22,721 nucleotides of DNA from a virus. Location of the stretch: IMG/VR virus record IMGVR_UViG_3300022748_000048, positions 1-22,721 of that record; one strand, written 5' to 3'. Positions 21,234-22,721 of this stretch are shown here, in pieces (position 1 is the stretch's first letter; each line of letters begins with the position of its first letter). The translations under genes were made by a program, and so were the position numbers. The notes below the pieces were generated by a model. That model was not told the DNA's origin. It did not search any database and worked only from the letters and a program-made list of their open reading frames with translations.

Positions 21234-21431
21234 ATGGCTGAAGAAAAACCCAGAAACCCATTTGGGATCTCGTACAATCAATGGATAGCAAGATTGAACG
21301 AAGAGATCGTAAAAGATCAAACAAAGTTGGCAGCAAAAAAGGATCATATCCCACTGTCACAAATCAACTCTCACTCACAATTAAAACTACACAGAAAACA
21401 TGTCACAGAAAGTATTAGCAAGAAGTCATAA
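21234..21431 (+). CDS. Small basic hypothetical protein
   Basis: This 65-residue basic protein has a helical middle (SYNQWIARLNEEIVKDQTKL) and ends in basic residues (LKLHRKHVTESISKKS). It is first after the terminator and its last 32 nt overlap the next gene in another frame. No family is recognised. Confidence 0.6.
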   Translation: MAEEKPRNPFGISYNQWIARLNEEIVKDQTKLAAKKDHIPLSQINSHSQLKLHRKHVTESISKKS

Positions 21432-21795
21432 AAAGTATAACTTAATCGTTTACATGGGTCTATGCGGAATGATGACTAACTTTCTTGAGGAGAATGTCTT
21501 CCCTGACAAGTCAATGACAAAGCAAAGAATCAAGCTTTTAACTAAACAACTCCATGGCGAGTTGCTAAAAGTAGTTGATGACTTCTTTGATAAGATTAAA
21601 GGTGATGATGAGTTTGACTCAATGGAGTTAACAGAGCAGATGCACATAGCTACTATTGCTATGGAGCACTTCTTTAGATTAGCTCTACAGATTGAAGACC
21701 TTGATGATATGAAGAAGCAAGGTTTAGTTACGCAGTTAAATATTTTACTTGTATCGTATGGTTTAGAGACCATTGAAATCCCAGTTGGCATATGA
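21400..21795 (+). CDS. Helical hypothetical protein
   Basis: This 131-residue protein has a basic N-terminus (MSQKVLARSHKKYN) and is otherwise helical and acidic (LLKVVDDFFDKIKGDDEFDS; MHIATIAMEHFFRLALQIED). Met- and Leu-rich helices could form a small bundle; no motif is seen. The start overlaps the previous gene by 32 nt and the stop overlaps the start of the phosphoesterase gene by 4 nt, so all three are likely coupled. Confidence 0.65.
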   Translation: MSQKVLARSHKKYNLIVYMGLCGMMTNFLEENVFPDKSMTKQRIKLLTKQLHGELLKVVDDFFDKIKGDDEFDSMELTEQMHIATIAMEHFFRLALQIEDLDDMKKQGLVTQLNILLVSYGLETIEIPVGI

Positions 21796-22457
21796 AAAAG
21801 CTAAAGTTATTGAACACAACAGATAGTAAAGTATACTTTACTTCTGATACTCATTATGGCCATAAGAACATATGCAAAGGTGTAACCTCATGGGAAGATG
21901 CAAACGATTCCACAAGAGACTTTGATACTCTAGAAGAGATGAATGAATGGCTTATTCATGGTATTAACTTACTTGTAAAACGACAAGATATACTTATTCA
22001 TCTTGGAGACTGGTCTTTTGGCGGCTTTGAAAACATCAGAAAGTTTAGAGAAAGAATATGGTGTGAAAACATACATCTTGTTCTTGGTAATCATGACCAT
22101 CATATTGAAAACAATCGCGAAGGTATACAAGATATCTTTACATCTGTTAGTGATATGCTTGAGATTGAGATAAACTATGTTACTGGTGGTCAAGTAACTG
22201 CTACATATATGGTTCAAGCATGTCATTATCCAATGATGTCTTGGAAAGATATGAATAAAGGAGCTATGCATCTTCATGGACATGTTCATTTACCAGGACA
22301 TAATAAGCACGCAGGTGACGGGCGTATCATGGACGTTGGTGTTGATGCAAACGGGATGCTTCCTGTTGCCTTTAGAGCTATTGCTATGATGTTAAAAGAC
22401 AGAGAACCTGTATCATCATTACCTTTTCCAGATCATCACTCAAAAAACATACGATGA
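21792..22457 (+). CDS. Metallophosphoesterase
   Basis: This 221-residue protein has all the expected motifs of the calcineurin-like phosphoesterase fold: SDTHYGH at residues 18-24, HLGDWSFGG near 70-78, GNHDHH at 99-104, a CHYPMMSW segment near 143-151 and HLHGHVH near 160-166. Such enzymes use two metal ions to cleave phosphomonoesters or diesters; in phages the substrates are mostly unknown (nucleotides, cyclic nucleotides, RNA ends). It overlaps its neighbours by 4 nt on both sides (ATGA type). There is no signal peptide, so it acts in the cytoplasm. Confidence 0.92.
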   Translation: MKKLKLLNTTDSKVYFTSDTHYGHKNICKGVTSWEDANDSTRDFDTLEEMNEWLIHGINLLVKRQDILIHLGDWSFGGFENIRKFRERIWCENIHLVLGNHDHHIENNREGIQDIFTSVSDMLEIEINYVTGGQVTATYMVQACHYPMMSWKDMNKGAMHLHGHVHLPGHNKHAGDGRIMDVGVDANGMLPVAFRAIAMMLKDREPVSSLPFPDHHSKNIR

Positions 22458-22693
22458 AAGAGACACTAAAACTATTTGCTATTATTGCATTGGTATGCAC
22501 ACCTGTATTCTTTGTGGCTCAATGTGCTGCAAAAGAAGAAGTTCAGTACAAGTATGATATAGTTATACCAAATGGTCCAGTTTATCATACAAACTCCTTT
22601 AGATTATACGGTAGAAGTATTATCTTTGACACTGATACTAAGCGAGTTATAATAAGTGGTGACTATATCATCCTAACAAAGCTTGATGAGTAA
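22454..22693 (+). CDS. Small exported or membrane-anchored protein
   Basis: This 79-residue protein has a short basic start (MKETLK), a hydrophobic core at residues 7-24 (LFAIIALVCTPVFFVAQC) and Ala-Ala after it, as in a signal peptide. A Cys at position 24 is a possible lipid-attachment site, but the residue before it is Gln, which is unusual for a lipobox. The mature part is beta-rich (YKYDIVIPNGPVYHTNSFRL). It overlaps the phosphoesterase stop (ATGA) and is followed by a terminator, so it ends this transcript. Confidence 0.7.
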   Translation: MKETLKLFAIIALVCTPVFFVAQCAAKEEVQYKYDIVIPNGPVYHTNSFRLYGRSIIFDTDTKRVIISGDYIILTKLDE

Positions 22694-22698
22694 CAGAG

Positions 22699-22721
22699 CT
22701 AGTCACAAAGACTAGTTTTTT
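22699..22721 (+). terminator. Intrinsic terminator at the right edge
   Basis: CTAGTC (22699-22704) pairs with GACTAG (22710-22715), a 5-nt loop, followed by six T reaching the window edge. It ends the phosphoesterase operon. Confidence 0.8.

Overview
The window looks like part of a large tailed phage of Bacteroidota, most likely a crAss-like phage (Crassvirales). The evidence is the minus-strand order terminase large subunit, portal, acidic scaffold-like protein and major-capsid-like protein. Upstream of these lie a PhoH-like ATPase, a ThyX, an HU/IHF-like protein and a PD-(D/E)XK nuclease. Most start codons have A/T-rich leaders rather than Shine-Dalgarno sequences. TAA, TAG and TGA all appear to act as stops, so there is no sign of code reassignment here. 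I see no integrase, transposase or CRISPR array.

Layout. Positions 1-12199 are all on the minus strand. Read in the direction of transcription (from about 12200 down to 1) they hold small conserved proteins, a wHTH-like and an HU/IHF-like protein, a Cys-rich protein, the nuclease, one unknown protein, two RNA genes (an Asp-type tRNA with a very large insertion, and a normal tRNA-Cys), a DUF2829 protein, ThyX, TerL, PhoH, a small Pro/Ser-rich protein, portal, scaffold-like protein, and the start of a capsid-like gene cut by the window edge. Positions 12200-12543 form a divergent regulatory region with two near-palindromic 12-bp boxes. Positions 12544-22721 are all on the plus strand. They carry small accessory proteins (several membrane proteins, a PcfJ-like protein, two HTH proteins, a metallophosphoesterase) and three long stretches without genes.

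The main surprise is RNA. The plus-strand half has three gene-free blocks: A about 12.88-13.25 kb, B about 13.92-14.70 kb, and C about 20.25-21.20 kb. All are dense in long perfect helices. A and B share a helix of nearly the same sequence (CAGTTGTAAT...ATTACAACTG) followed by CAGAGG. C has helices of 11 and 9 bp, a GNRA hairpin and a strong intrinsic terminator. Several tRNA-like elements are embedded in or beside these blocks. They have intact acceptor and T arms, but the region between is abnormal: a pseudoknot, a 15-nt loop, a missing D arm, or a ~70-nt variable arm. This may be a family of large phage noncoding RNAs, comparable in size and tRNA association to GOLLD/ROOL-type RNAs, or an unusual set of interrupted tRNAs.

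Two short sequence signals recur at gene starts. AACCCTTTAA lies exactly 11 nt before three plus-strand starts, 15 nt before the capsid-like gene, and in relaxed form before two more genes. AAACCAACAA followed by exactly 4 nt and ATG occurs before four minus-strand genes. The first is a candidate phage promoter, the second a candidate translation-leader signal. All functional names rest on reading motifs and gene order by eye; no database search was run.
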